NCBI GenBank assembly: GCA_028673005.1
Contig: CM054113.1
Coordinates: 37,266,117-37,330,116 of the forward strand
Reading direction: 5' to 3'
DNA length: 64,000 nt
Origin: Tanypteryx hageni
Taxonomy: Eukaryota; Arthropoda; Insecta; Odonata; Petaluridae
Shown here piece by piece: positions 47,301 through 61,011 of the stretch. The number at the start of each line of letters is the position of its first letter. Position 1 is the first letter of the stretch. Made by a program: the position numbers and the translations under genes. The notes below the pieces were generated by a model. That model did no database searches. It saw nothing but the letters and a program-made list of their open reading frames with translations, and was not told where the DNA came from.

Positions 47301-50300
47301 AACTTTTATCCCTCGGTTGCACAGATGGCGATTCAAAAGAAATTTGAAGTTTTTGTGTGTAATTCGCTTGGTTTTTGCGATTCCCTGAAAATTACTGTTT
47401 ACTGAAAACCTATCGCGAACCGAGGCAGCCAAATCACAATTTCATTTTCCGCTGCTTCCAAAATGGGTTGTTCGAAATAATTCACTTAGGGCGCCTGTTA
47501 GAATTGGAAAAAAACGAGTAGCCCATCCCGCGTTGCCACGAGCTTACCGGTCCAACCTATTCCCCGCGAGATAAACGATTACATTAGGAACGCTAAGAGA
47601 ACCATTTTCCTCTCGCCTAAATATTTATAGCCCTTTGCTCGCGCAGTGGAAGGTAGAGTAATGATTCTCTCTCCCTAGGGCACGCTTCTACATTTTTAGC
47701 GGCCGTTCTTCATAACGCGAGAAGAGAGAGTAGGGCACTCGTCTTTTATGTTCTAGAAGCGATGTACATCGTCTCTTTCTCTCTCTCTATTTCCCTCTTC
47801 TTTCTCTCCAATCAGATCTCTCCGTCTGCGGCGAAAAGGCGGAGTACTACCATGTATCACGGGTTCTCTTAATTTATCTCTACACGGATGTAGCGCCGTG
47901 ATAATCGGTTGCTCTTAACTCCTGTATTTTCACGCGCTTGTCTCTGGGTGGGGAAAGGTTCACGATGTAGTATACCTTCTCCTTCCCTTCGCCTGAAACA
48001 ACTTCGATGTCCTCCTTCCCCTTCTACTTTCTGCCCTCTCTCTTTCTTTCTTCTCGGCGGAGGCTGCGCTGATGAACGGTGGTGTAATGTACACGGTCTC
48101 GGTGGCAGAATTGATGGCTCTTGTCGGAAGTCTAAGATTCTTGCCCAAAGCCGTTAATTCTCTTGCGGCTAGACGAATGGCTCTGTCGAAACAGGTGCTG
48201 GGGGTTCGGAAGACAGGGTGTAGAGAGACAGAGGGGGTAAGGGAGTAAGGCTTTCTCCTAATACTTCGCCTCCATTATGACGTCCTTTTCAGGGTGTTTT
48301 GCTCGAAAATGGTGGAAGAGGCACTTTGAAGGGTTGGATGATTGAAACTTTTATTTGGACGATAATTATCAGTTACCCAATCAAGTTGGTAGTGTTATTT
48401 GAGCAATTGCTATCATTAACCCTATTATAATTCTGATAGACAAGAATTGGATATACCTCCCGCTAAATGAGAAATTCGCTCTTTTTTAAGACTATTTTTG
48501 GTTTCGCTGCCAGTCGTTTATACTTTTGGAGCAAAAATTTATTAACCCATGTAAAAAGACCGTATCATTTATAAATTGCTCTGTTGAAAAGTATGGCGTA
48601 AAACATTTGTGGAATTAAATCGGACAATGATTGATTGATGGAATAATTAACGATCTAATTTGGGAGTATGTCATTGTATCGAATAAATGTTCTGCTTGCG
48701 TTGGCGCTTATAATTTAACATCGACAAAATTATTTGGAAAAATTCCGATCAAATATACGATTAACCATCATAAAAATATTTTTTTATCGATGTCCGTTTG
48801 GGTTTTCGGTTCCTTGTATCTCAATTATTCACAATTATTCACGAGAGAGACAAAAACACAGCTATTATATTGAAAAACAAATGGTATTATTTTAAGCAAA
48901 ACTATTATATCGAAAAACAAATCCTATTATCACTTTTATTATTATTATTATACCGTTAAAACTCTGTCACGGAGGAGGATTTTGACAAATGAACAACGTA
49001 AAATCGTTTTATTCGGTGTGTTTTTGAAAGTCGAATGAGGATGGGGCAAATGAAGTTCGAGTTTTTTTATTCACACTTCCTGCTGTATATTTTTTAGAGG
49101 GAATAGACTACATTAATCTCGTCCAAATATATATGCACCGTTTAATTCTGCCGCACAATTCTCGAATATTACTGATGAATTAGCGGAGAATATTTTTCTT
49201 ATGAATTTTCGTTGTCTGTATGCAAGGATTAGGCAGTTCAGTCGCGGGAAATTTTCAGTGATCTGCATCCTACCCACACACATTTTCTCTCTATCCCCCT
49301 TTCGCCCGATTACACCCCCGGGTAAAATTGCGCAGTGTGTTCGAGCCTCGAAAGCATTCTGCGATCCAGTGACATTTTCATGGATGGAGAGGAAAAGGTC
49401 GTAACGGGAAAGGGCATTAAGCACATCCGAAAAACAGGTAAATATTCCGTCCCACGCAAAAGCATTTAGGATCCAGTCGGCGTGGAAGATATGAATAAAT
49501 ACATGGATGGATTCATTACGGCGAACCGCGAGTAGAGAGACTCTTTTACTTAACGACGGTTGTGTACATTCGTATTGTTGTATAGCTTATGAATCGAAGG
49601 TAGGGACGAAAATCATAGCGCCGTCGGCCAAAGAGATGATATGTCAATTCACGATACTGAGCTTAAATTTGTTTCAATTAAAGAGAAATTTATCTCGATC
49701 CACATATATCTATTGTTTTCTCGTCAGAGGATTTGGGTGGGGTTGAGGAGTTGTGACGGTATGATTGTTTTGGGTTCAATTGTTGGGGTGGTTTATGGAG
49801 CTTTTTAGATGGATTTGATCGATGGTTTGGTTGAATTGCATTGAAGGGCCGCGTCAATGTGTTATGTTGGGTTTCTGGTATGTGTAAATTAAAAGAAAAT
49901 CTCAGTTTTCGGCGGCATAAGCTGTTGGGAGTTATTTTGGACATTGTGTTGTGGTTCCTTTTGCTGATTCAGATTCAATATCTGGCCTTTGGTTTTGTTA
50001 GTTTGACCCAAAAACATATGTACGTATTTAGTCTCTCTCATGTTGCAGTCAATTTTGGCCCACGCATTAAACTTTCAGTTTGTTTTTGGAACTTCGTTGT
50101 TAGGTTTTTGGAAAGATCTAAATGGGAGAATGTAATTATTTTTTAAAATTTAAAATAATTATTCTTTGTGTTTTAGAGAGAGTGCAAAAACCTGGGAAAC
50201 AAGCATTTTGCCAGTATACGTAATTTAGCTGAATAATACATGTTGGTTTTTACGCTTATACACGCATATGCAATACCAGAGCGAATTTTTGAAAACCGTA

Positions 50301-50305
50301 AAACA
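44360..50305. other. Gene-free stretch with purine- and pyrimidine-rich tracts
   Basis: A purine-rich tract lies at about 46030-46340 and TCTC-rich sequence at about 47775-47830. Short phrases repeat locally near 48865-48930 (TATTAT..GAAAAACAAAT). ORFs are unassigned and many overlap on opposite strands. Confidence 0.35.
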
Positions 50306-50310
50306 TATAG

Positions 50311-50766
50311 AGGAGGTTCTAAAAGCAACGTAACAGTTTTAATTTCAATTTAGGTCCAGTTCGATGGCTAACTTTATATTCTGGTCGATCATCATCGTCT
50401 TATTGATTTGAAATTCTGCTAGTGGACCTAGCTACGCCTTCTTGGTCAATTTGGTAAATCACATCACTTTGGAGCTCCACCTACTTTGCGCAAACAAAAG
50501 CTTGCCTGATCGTGTTTCTTTATAAATGGATCGTTTTTTTTATACTTTAGTGCTAGTTTTATAATTCTAGTTTGATTTTGGGATTCAAAACCATCTCTTC
50601 TTGATGCTTCACGAGCGTTTTTGCCTTATAATTAATCTTTAAATTGCAGATTAGTTCTTCTTTTGTAAATACCAAGGTCTTCAGTTGCCATATAATCATC
50701 GATAATATGCTTTAAAATTTAAGTGTATAAATTGAAGCTGTTGCGTTACTTTAGGGACACCCTTTA
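50311..50766. mobile_element. Possible inverted-repeat element (about 456 bp)
   Basis: Left GGTTCTAAAAGCAACGTAAC and inverted right GTGTCCCTAAAGTAACGCAA segments pair imperfectly and continue into TTTCAATTTA-like sequence on both sides. No transposase is readable. Target duplication is uncertain. Confidence 0.4.
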
Positions 50767-50779
50767 TTTGCATAGTGCT

Positions 50780-53700
50780 AGATATATACATATATATCTA
50801 GGGTAGGATTGTCGGTGACCCTAAATATGTGAGATACCGCGGCGAAGGAGATCTACTAAAAAATAGGAAGGGCACGTATACGGTCACGTCTGGGTCATGG
50901 CCATCGGCGGCGGAGAATGAAGATATATTTTTAGATGCTGCAGGCGAGCGGGGGTCCTATGGGCGCCATCAGCTCATTCGAATGGAAGGCGTCGGTTTTC
51001 CTCGTTTTTTCACCCCTTGGCATTACAGGTGCTTCCATTCACGTCGTTCCTGTTCCATTCCAAACTCTCGAACCTTCCTGCCTCCACGCTCCTCCGCACA
51101 TTTTTTCTCTGCCATTCCCTACGAAAAACGTCTTTTCATTGCAATTCCTCTCTTCTTCCTTTTTCTTATTGACGTTTTCGGGAATTTCTCCTCCTTTCTT
51201 TATTTTCAAGCTGTTAGATCGCTATTGTTAGTTCCTTTCAACACATGCTAACCCTGCGAGAATGGTAGGCAAGTTTCCTCCCACGTTTCCCGGTTCGAGT
51301 CTTGATGCTGACATGGTTTTTTCTTAAGTATATTTTTATTTCGGAACGGTTTACGTAAGCGGCTCGAGCGCTGAAATTTTTTCAGTGGCAAACTGAGGAA
51401 CGGATGGTGAAATAAACGAAATGAGAAAATTCTGTAATAAATGGGAACAAATACGATAGAATGGTCTAGCTGAGTACATCATCAGCGGCGATGCTCTATG
51501 ATAAAGCGTTACGTTAAATGTTGCTTATTCATACAAATAGGTAATTTTTTTGCGGGAACATTCTTTGTATAGCATATAACGATGTCATTTTAGGTCGGAA
51601 AAATTGTCGCGCTGTTAAAATATATGAAGAATAGTTAAAGTGTTTCTATAATTAAGAAACGGAACAATAGGTTTTCCTTTAAAGCTTCATAAGACATAGG
51701 CATTGCCACCGGAGAAAGTTCGGTTTGAGCACTAATAAATCACAACAGAACAAATTTTCAGTTATTGTGTTGTTACCGTAACTTTTTTGGAGTGCAGAAG
51801 TTTACTTACATTGTTGATGGGTGAAAATTAGGGATGGGCCGCGAAGGAATCGAGAGGAGTCGACTCTTTGACACCCAAGAACCGATACTCCCGGTTCTGG
51901 AGTCGACTCCGAGTGCGCGGTGGCATCTTCTGGCATTTGAATCAACTAAATAGGCAAACTGCTCTATCTCGGCGTTGTTGCTGAATTGTTTTCTATGTAA
52001 ACATTTAAAAATAACAATAAAACCGCTGAGTGACACAAGATTGGAAGCTAGAATTCAGTCGGTTAAAGATTAGATTTCAGTTAAAAGAAACTTACCAGGC
52101 TTTAGAAGACCTAATAAATTCAGTCCGTCCTATATTTTACTGTTTGATAGTAATTATGGCCGTGTATTTTTTAATCGTTTGAGGTGAAATTTGAATCTTG
52201 TAAGAAAAATTCAATTGCAGATTGCGATCCGCCTATTACACTTTAAAAATGTAGGCTTAATTTGAATTGCGCTACTAATGAAGCTAAGATCGTTATCATT
52301 AATTTGTTGGTTCTCATTGTGAAACGCCTTTGAAAGTTACTGTTTTCGACAAATCACGGCACTATAATTTTTAATAACGTTCCTAAAGAATTACGTTATG
52401 GAAACTTGAAATGAGGAATTAATTCTTATGAGATGTATCCAGTTTGGACTGGCCCGGCGGGACACCGGGACATTTCCCGGTGGGCCGGAGCAAAAATGGG
52501 CCAGTGGGGACGGGCCGATCGGCTGTTAAAAACGGTAATCATTTTTTCTCCGTGAGTTCAGAAATATGGTAGAACGGATTTTGTCCGTTTTTAACTAAGT
52601 TTCCTCGAAGTTATCTTTCCAAATCTTTTACGTCTCTCACTCCTTTCATCATTTCCTCTCACTATCTCAATCCTTCCATCCCCTATTGTGTACTTATAGT
52701 CAAGTCCAGGGATTTATCCGCAAGTCAGCATCTTTCCCCTCTCCCCTTCTACGACCGTGGTTAGGAGCATCCATAAACTACGTCACGCTCTAGGTGGGGG
52801 CCGGAATGCGACCGTGCCGCGACCGAGGCCTAACCTACAAGTGTGAATGGTCTCCGCAAAAATAGTCCTGTCCCTAATAGCGCCCTCACCGCGACTGTCC
52901 TCCGACCGTCCCTCCAGCGTGAACCAATCTATTAACATTTCATCAATACTAAAGGACACGTTTTTATATCTAATGCGTCATTTTCCCGCAACTAGCGAAA
53001 ACTTCCGTATGACTTATAACAAAACTACACTGATGATTTACATGATATATTATCGTAAATAGTGTATACATCGCTAATTTAATTCAATTTAATTTTACCG
53101 TAATTTTGCATTGCTTATTAGTTTCTTTATCGTTACTGTTTTTGGTGCAGTGGACATTGTATAATTCATCCGTGAAATTGAACAAAAGTACAGTAATTGT
53201 GGGCATACTAAATCGCATGACGTCGTAAACTAAAAATCGAAACCTTTTGGAGTTTTTTTTTAAATTCGCTTTAGAGGTTGACGGAAAAAAAGAGAAGGGA
53301 ATGCTCGTTCGTTCGGATTGTTTCTCTGGAATTACGGCGTTCTCGACCAATGGCTTGCCCACGTGACCCGTTTCGTCATTCCATCTACACATTCCTCCCT
53401 CCCCCGTCCCCCCGTACCTCCCCGTTCTCTCCCCCTCCTACCATCCTCCCCTTTCGCCCATTTTGCCAACCTCTCGTTTTTTGTTTCTCTCTTCCCGTGG
53501 GTTGAGAGAGAGATAAAGAGAGAGAATGGAAGGAGGGAGAGCGAGTGTCCATCGCTGCGCTCAATTTACTAAAATGATAGGCTCCTCATATCGGTGATGT
53601 GTCTGCCAATCCGCCCTCTCTCCGCTTCCAATCGCGCATATATAACAGAGAAGTACGCCATCGCGACTGGCTCCTTTCCCTTTCACTCTCGCCTCGCGCA

Positions 53701-56700
53701 TTACTGAACGACTGAAATATTTATCGGATTTATTCAGTTTTTAATCTGCGTACTTTTGTTCAAAGTCTAACGAGTGCAATTGCTGCTGCGGACGCAACGG
53801 TTTTAAAGGTCAGGAATTATGAATAAGGATATGGAATTTCACGTTGAACAGATGTAGAGCTAGTGTTTACGAATTTCGTCACGGCGCGTGATAGAAGACA
53901 TCTTTCATTATAAATAGGATTTCCTAAATTCCTATAGTTTTTGCTACAACTTATGTTTTCTGGGTCATTTCTCATCCGTTCACCACTATCTCTCTCTCTA
54001 TCTCTCCCCCCTCTCTCTCCCCCTATCCCTTTTTCCCCCCTCCCTCTCTCAGCATTCTGAATCCGCTTCTCCTGCATTTTTCATTTATTGTCTCACAGGC
54101 TGCTTATAAAAGAACAGCGACTCATATTCCGCGTTTTATTTATCCAATTTAGGTCCGATTTATAAGCGTTTTTTTATTTCGACTTCGGATATTTAAAACA
54201 ATTTTTGGACGGGACAATGTTAAGTATATGATTCTCTTCCGCTTGTTTATTTTGAATGAAATCACAATATAATGTTAATTTCTCTGGATACGAAAAATTT
54301 GTTCTGTGCGAAATTTTGATCTCTATCGAGTGGGGATTGAAGTTTTTCTATAAAATGAGTTTGAGCTCGGTAAAACCGATTTCACACATTTTATACCTTG
54401 ATGGAAAATTTTTAGCACATTCTTGGAAAGTGGCTGGATTACAACCTTCTGACTTCGGGAAGGAATAAATGAGGTTGGCGTTTTTTTCGCGAATGCGTTC
54501 GTCAAAACAACCAATGCGAACGAAACTGTTTTTTGTCAACGTCCGCAACATCGCTCCTAACTCGATGCCGTCTGATTTTCCATGCAGTGTTTGTATCGGA
54601 CAAAAAACTCGGTTTTTTGCCAAGCGTCATTGCATGCGCCGCACAATTCATAGAAGAGCATAAAAGATTTCGAGTCCATCAGTAACAAAACGCATGTACG
54701 TTTAGCCGTTAGGTAGGCACCGAATAATTGTCCGAACTTGATAAATGCAAGCGCTTTCTCGTTCGGATCACTGCTATTAAGTGTACTGAACACACGATGC
54801 AAAAATGTGATTTGTATTCCGCTAGGAAATGAATCAGGTCTTTGGGAATTCCGAACGGCGCTCATCGGCACATTACGAGGTCTTCAATCGCACTGATTGT
54901 GAGAGGTGTACATGTAATAGGATGTGGGGGTGTGAGTCGCGAAATTGTAACGAGTTTCTGACGCTTGTTGCGTTATTACAAAAGAAAGGTATGCTGAGAG
55001 TGGAGATTTTTTATTAATGCATCGGGACTCTTGTTTTATTTTTCGATAAATTAATTCCAATTCCGTTATGGTTTCTGGGATAACCGGCTTGAATTTACCA
55101 CCAGATCTTTAATAGGTATTGGTCTGCCGCTGTTTAATTTAAAAATCCCCGTTCGTATCCCCTGGAAATTACGGAAATCGCTGAACCACTGCTTTTTAAT
55201 AATTAACCAGGAATTGGTGAACAATTTCTGCTTTCTGTAGAAGTTTTCATTGAGAATAGATTACGTTTACAACGTCTTAAGCGTGTTTGATACATTTCTG
55301 AAAAGTGAGCAGGATTATTAACTTGATAAACTGTGTTGGTAATTTTGAATAAATAATTATTAAAACAACATATGCATGCATAAAACGAATAAGAAAAGAA
55401 TATATAGACAAATTATTTTTATGAAGCTATTATAAGCCACAGAAGGCTTAGTTAAAACAACGCGACACGTGAGATCCAAAAATACTCTGCATCAGCATAA
55501 GAAATTTAAAAGAATAATATAGTTTATGCCAAGTGTTATCAGAACATCGAGGTGTTTGTGACCTGTTTTTTTTTCGATTTTTTTACTTTTTCATCTCCAT
55601 CTTCAAACCATTGTCGTGGATATTTTGCCAGATATGAATAGGAGTTGAGAGCGTTTCTTTTATGTCAGTAAAACGCAACCTCAATCGCAGAGCCCGCTGT
55701 TAAAAATGTTTTTTATTCTTATTCTACGTGAGATCTTGAAAGGGAGAACTTCTCGAACCTGCGGCTCTTAATAAGTGAAACATACTTTTTGTTGGAGGTG
55801 ATATATGGTGAGGAAGGGGCCGGAGGAAGAGTTGGAGAGAGAGAGTTGTGGATGGAAGTGGAGACGATGGAGGCGGCGGGGTTTGTGGGAGGGAGACAAA
55901 ACTTCTCCTTTTTGTCGTTTGTTGTTACTTTGGTAACTTCCCCTCATCGTTCTGTTCATTTAATTGCAGTCGTGTTTTTGTAATCATATCCTCCATTCTC
56001 CAAACTGCTTCCATCGAAACTATCACTCCAGTCCAGCAATTGGAAGGAAGCATTTTCCTTTGCCAAAGGAGTCTCCAAAGGCTCTTTTCACCCTTCCGTA
56101 TCCTTCCTTTCGACTCCATCCGCCTCTTTTCAACTCCTTCCACCTCCTCCTCCCATCTTATCTCCTTAAACGAGGCATTTCCTAGTTCCTTTCTCTTACG
56201 GCTGTCTTTTCTCCACATTTCTTCCATTCTACTTCTTTCTTTTACTCCCTCCGTTTCGGCATTTCCCAGATGCTTTTCATTAATTCATGAAAATTCCGAG
56301 GCTCTTCATCTGCCTCGTTATGTTTTTTTTTTCAAAGCCCTCGTCGCTCTTATTTGACGTCTATGTCGCTCACACTTTCTCTGTCGTATTTAAATCTTTC
56401 CCCAAACCACTTCTTGGGTCATGAATCCCCAATCTTCCCTCCTTTTTCCTTTGTCTCTAATATATTTTCTCTTCATCCGTTATCTCTTCCGCCTCTTCTA
56501 TTTCCACCTTTCTTCATCCTCTTTTTAACTCCCTCTGCCAATCCTCTCCATCCATTCTTTCTTACTTTTCCTCTTTTTCTCGTACTTTTCTCTCTCTACC
56601 TCCTCTTTGCCCATTCTCCCTCCTCTTTTACTCCCACTCCCTCCTCTCCTTCATTCTCTTCGCCTTTTTTTCCATTCTTTCTCTGTCTGTATCTTTTGCC

Positions 56701-57240
56701 TTCATATTTCTCCTCAGTTTCTTCCTCTCCTTCTCTTCCTCTTTTTGGATCTCCACTTTCTCCTCCAATCTCTTTTCACTTTACATACTGCTGCTCTTGC
56801 TCCATTTTTTACGTCGTGATTCCCTTCTCTCTTTGATATCTTACTTTCTCTCTCACTATAATTAATCGTGGAACTGGAAAAGCTCTCCGGATCTTTCTTT
56901 TGTGAAGCGATACTCGCTGATTTGATCAAGTGTTCGTGTTTCTCTTGGCGTTTAAAATACGTCGAATGTTTGCTTTTCTCCGAATCCGCGGGTTCATTCG
57001 CTCCCGATGATATTCTCTGCCGCTAGTACTCGTTAGAAAGGAGATATCCTCGGAATTAAATGATTTTTGGCTCGGAGTTTATTTTTTATTTCTCTATCTC
57101 GATGTAAATTTGATGAGTAGAATGTGATGTAACAAGATCGGTCTATAGAAGTTTGTTTGCTGAATTTTATATGACGGAGGAGAGAATTTTATTACTTGTT
57201 ATCATTTTGCTGTATTTTGTTGTCTTTGTGTTATGTATGG
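50780..57240. other. Gene-free stretch; GC-rich hairpin and polypyrimidine tracts
   Basis: At 52440 the sequence CAGTTTGGACTGGCCCGGCG starts a GC-rich hairpin (ACCGGGA paired with TCCCGGT at about 52464-52485), which looks like a lone transposon end. Pyrimidine-rich tracts lie at 53385-53500, 53990-54060 and 56000-56835; the last gives the longest spurious ORFs. The segment at 51835-51920 (GAGTCGACTC repeated) may be a repeat edge. Confidence 0.35.
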
Positions 57241-57259
57241 TTATAATTTATTTAAACTA

Positions 57260-58119
57260 GCGTAATTGCCCGAGCTTTGCCCTGAGTTTAGAATTTAGAA
57301 TTTTTCAAGCACATATCACTCGGTAATATTCTAATTCAAACTCAAGGTACTCTCAAGATAAGTGACCAATATTCCCCTTGAATTGGTATGAACAACTCAA
57401 ATTTGATACCTCCCTTCCCCCAAGAAATCAAAGTTCTAACACTGAGGCGCATATCCTCAACGTCTTTTTAGTATGTATACCAAGTTTTAAAGTCTCTAAG
57501 TTTCTTGGTTCAACATTGATATTGGTGGAGGATTCATCAAAGTCGGTCAATTGGTTGCTGAGATATCTTCAAACAGTGCTTTTGGTCATATTCGCCGTAG
57601 TATAATCGTATACTAATATATTTGCTTTGAAATCAGAAAATTATTTTTCTTATATTGTGATAGCCATGATTTTTAGATCCGTTCTAAACATGATCATTTC
57701 GTTTTACCATTCTATACCCGCCCTACAAACGAAATTTCTTATTGAGATCAGTTCAACCAATACCTTCGAAATTCATAGTTACAGAAAAATTCTAACCTTG
57801 ATATTGTGGTAGCCCTGTTTAGTCGACCCGGTTATTTATATGAAGATTATATATACCATAATGGATTAAAATCCATGCGGACAGCTCTATAGAAATACGT
57901 GTAAATGAAATATTATTTTACCTTTAATTGTGGTAGCCCTGCTCTTAAGCTCCGCTTTAGAAATCTTGATTTAATTATGGTATTTGGTAAAAATTATATA
58001 TATATAATTTAGTTGACATCCGTTCAGCATATTCCTTCCAAATCCATAGTTAATGAAAGAGTTTAATTTTTAATTGTGGCACCCCTGTTTAGTTGATCCG
58101 GTCCAAATATGCTATTACG

Positions 58120-58174
<55 letters not shown>

Positions 58175-59045
58175 GTGTGTGTGTGTGTGTGCATAATAAA
58201 TATTATAATTTGGTTAAAATTGATGCGGTCAGTTCAACAGAAACACTTTTTTTATTAGCTTTATTGTGGCAGCCCTGCTTTCTGTGTCAATCCTAAATAT
58301 CTTGATTTTGTTTTTTTTTATGTTGCACAACTCCTATATACAAAATTTTGTTGAAATCGGTTCGGCCAATTCCTTCCAAATTCATAATTACCGACAAGTT
58401 TAACTTGGAAATTGTGGCACCTCTACTTACAATTAGTTAAGCGGGTCGAAATATGTCATTTTGGTCATGAATTCATGTGAAAATTCTATGCAGCAAATTT
58501 GGTTGAATTCGGGTTTGCCAATTCCTTCCAAAAGCATAATTACCGGAAAGATTTATTTTGCAATATGTCATTTTGGTCATGTATTTATGTGAAGATTCTA
58601 TGTACCTAATTTGGTTGAAATCGGTTAAGCTAGTTCTTCCCTGATATATGCGTACAGGCGGACGGACATCGCCGAAATTTGGACCGACCGTTCCATGGGG
58701 ACCCCTCGAAATCTTGAAATTTAGATCGGCCCTTTCATTATGATCCTTGACCCCGTAGACCGATTTTATCCATTTTAGATTCGAAAATATGTCTCATCAA
58801 AACATTGACATTGGTTGAGAATTCATAACAATCGGTGAATTTGTTGCTGAAATGCCTTCAAAAGCCTACATTTGGGCCAACAATGGGGACCTTCGTCCCC
58901 CGTAGGCCGATTTGAATTATTTTTGCACTGCAACTCTCGGGATCAACCTGAAGCTGCTGCCAAATTTTGAAGTTCCTACGTTTATTTTCTGCAGAGTAAT
59001 GACTGCCACAGACACACACACACAGACAGCTTTCATTATTATAGA
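57260..59045 (+). repeat. Divergent tandem repeat family, copy 2 (opposite orientation to 19 kb)
   Basis: Boxes of the type AATTGTGGTAGCCCTG recur at about 57805, 57938, 58072, 58262 and 58408. They are followed alternately by a GTTTAGTCGACCCGGT-like and a CTTAAGCTCCGCTTTAGAAA-like segment, so the true period is a dimer of about 270-330 bp. Intervening phrases (GTTGAAATCGGTTCGGCCAA then TTCCTTCCAAATTCATAATT) are shared with the inverse of 19.3-20.2 kb. The array starts near CTAGCGTAATTGCCCGAGC and ends near ATTATTATAGATTTATATGG, edges like those of some arthropod retroelement-derived repeats. Confidence 0.65.
58122..58192. repeat. (TA)n-(TG)n microsatellite
   Basis: About 43 bases of alternating TA followed by GTATGTATG and a GT run, inside one unit of the repeat array. 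Confidence 0.95.
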
Positions 59046-60630
59046 TTTATATGGTTTCCTGGCATCATTTTCCCTACAATTAACGTCTCTCTTCTGGAAG
59101 TTTTATTTGTGTGTTATGTTTTTCTCTTTGACGAGGGTTTGATTTTATACATGTTAAAATACTTGGGGTCGCATAGTAATGTAAAGTTTGCGCATTTTAA
59201 AGATTTGAAAATTTCGACCAAAAATAAATATAATTTTCACTTTGCACCATTTTTTATTATAACACGACCTAAGTTTCTCAAGAAGACACTTTCACTAGGT
59301 GAAACTTTGGCCGTGTTAATCTGAAAATTGCGATAAGTAACAATTGTCTTTCTTTTTTGATGAATCATGAAAAAATCCATAAATTATTGCCTAAAACTAT
59401 CGATTTAATGTGAATATTTATTGCGCGAAAGTATTGGCGATTATAGAATTAATTGCAAACCTGAAGCAGGCGGCTTGGTAGAAACTCACGACCTTTACCG
59501 TACTCCGTACTTTCGAATTCACAAATAAAGGTACCCCACAATTTACGCGAATATACGCAATCCACTTCTTTTCACATTTAAATGTTAGATTCGATCTACG
59601 AATCCGGGATTTTTACATTCCTATGTGTAAAACAATCAAATCTATTTTTCTCGCTGAGAAAATTAAAATCCATTCCCAAATATCGCGACGGATACCCACA
59701 TACGCATTGTCGAATCGCGGGACGGTCCGCGTTAGCATCCATACCCGTCCCATATACGTGTATTGTCCGTCTGTCTGTCTGTCTGTCCATCTGTCAGGGT
59801 ACTTTTTGACATTTCACAATGGAATTAAGAGCTGAAACTTTCACAATCGTTAAACTCTCATGGGGTGGCCCCTAGAATAATCAAACATCCCGAAAAAAGT
59901 CCCGGATTCGACTCCGGGAGACGATTATCTTTTCCTATAAGTTTACGCGGGATTTTCGGTTTTTCACGATGCAAGATTCTTTCATTCATCAAATATATAA
60001 ATGTAGACCAGTTTTTTCCGTTTTTGATTCGAAGACTATAAAATATCTTATTCTTGCGATGTTTAGATGTTATACGGAAGAATTTTCAGAAATACACACT
60101 TCTGTTCGACATTTTATGATTTTTTCGTGCTCTTTCCGGGTATTGCCAAGGCGACCCGCATTGTTGTCTCCGATTCAATCAGCGTCCATTAAGCCTTTAA
60201 ACAGACGAAAGAATCGCGTTATTCGCTCCGCGCTTTTTATGAAGCATCGAAATTATTGTTGTAGCAACGTAAAACGTAATAAATTGTAACGTAAATAATT
60301 GCAGATAATTATCATTCATTAAACTGCGTGTGGACTGAGGGAGCTTTAAACGATTGACTGAAAGAAAAAAATCTCCTTTCTTTATTTCATTGCTGGAATA
60401 TTATATTTTTCGTAAGTAAAATCATTATATTCTACATATTTAATGTTTATTAACGCAAATAGGCTTACGCATCAGTTTGAAATTTGATGATAAGGAGAAT
60501 ATGGGCTATTATTAATAAATGAAATTTAACACGTGAAATACAAAAAATCTGTGTTGGTAACAATTCATGAGTAAAAAATGAAATAAATGGTTGAATTAAT
60601 TATATATGAAAAACATTGCATATAGGCACT
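59046..60630. other. Gene-free stretch
   Basis: A CTGT microsatellite lies at 59768-59793. At 59905-59930 a tRNA-like B-box segment (GTCCCGGATTCGACTCCGGG) lacks a matching A box at the expected distance. No gene was recognised. Confidence 0.35.
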
Positions 60631-61000
60631 AGAAGTTAATAGCAGTCGTTGTCCGATACTTGAGGAAACGTGATTGATTGTGAGTTCATATTTAATGAAG
60701 TAGTAATAATCATTGGAAATAAGGTAAGGTAGAATTTCACCTTTTTTCCTTTTGAATATACCGTGATATAAGGCTAACATTGAGTAACTGTGCGATATTG
60801 TGAGGTCGGCTTTGTAGCAGGCCCTCTAAGAAATTAAAAGCAGTTGTTGTGGACACTTGAAAGAACGTGATTTTTTGTTTCTCTACAATGGTGTGGAACG
60901 ATAATTATTGGAATTAAGGTAAGGTAGATTTGAAAATTTTCCCCCTTTGAATATACCGTGATATAAGACTAAATAACATTGAGTGACACTGACGACGGCA
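60631..61000 (+). repeat. Tandem duplication, about 197-bp unit, two copies
   Basis: Unit 1 (from 60631) and unit 2 (from 60829) share AGCAGTCGTTGT/AGCAGTTGTTGT, TTGGAA..TAAGGTAAGGTAGA and GAATATACCGTGATATAAG in the same order. They are divergent and non-coding. Confidence 0.8.
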
Positions 61001-61011
61001 TTACTCTAATA

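Noticed and set aside
51235..51300. tRNA gene candidate (GGTTCGAGTC near 51286)
   Set aside because: The B box is present but the cloverleaf stems do not pair and the A box is poor.
54323..54871. Overlapping ORFs on both strands (54323-54623 -, 54469-54663 +, 54557-54871 -)
   Set aside because: Mutually overlapping, without domains or splice context; consistent with chance ORFs.
56354..56836. 160-codon plus-strand ORF rich in Ser, Leu and Pro
   Set aside because: Produced by a C/T tract; similar ORFs exist in the other frames and no domain is visible.
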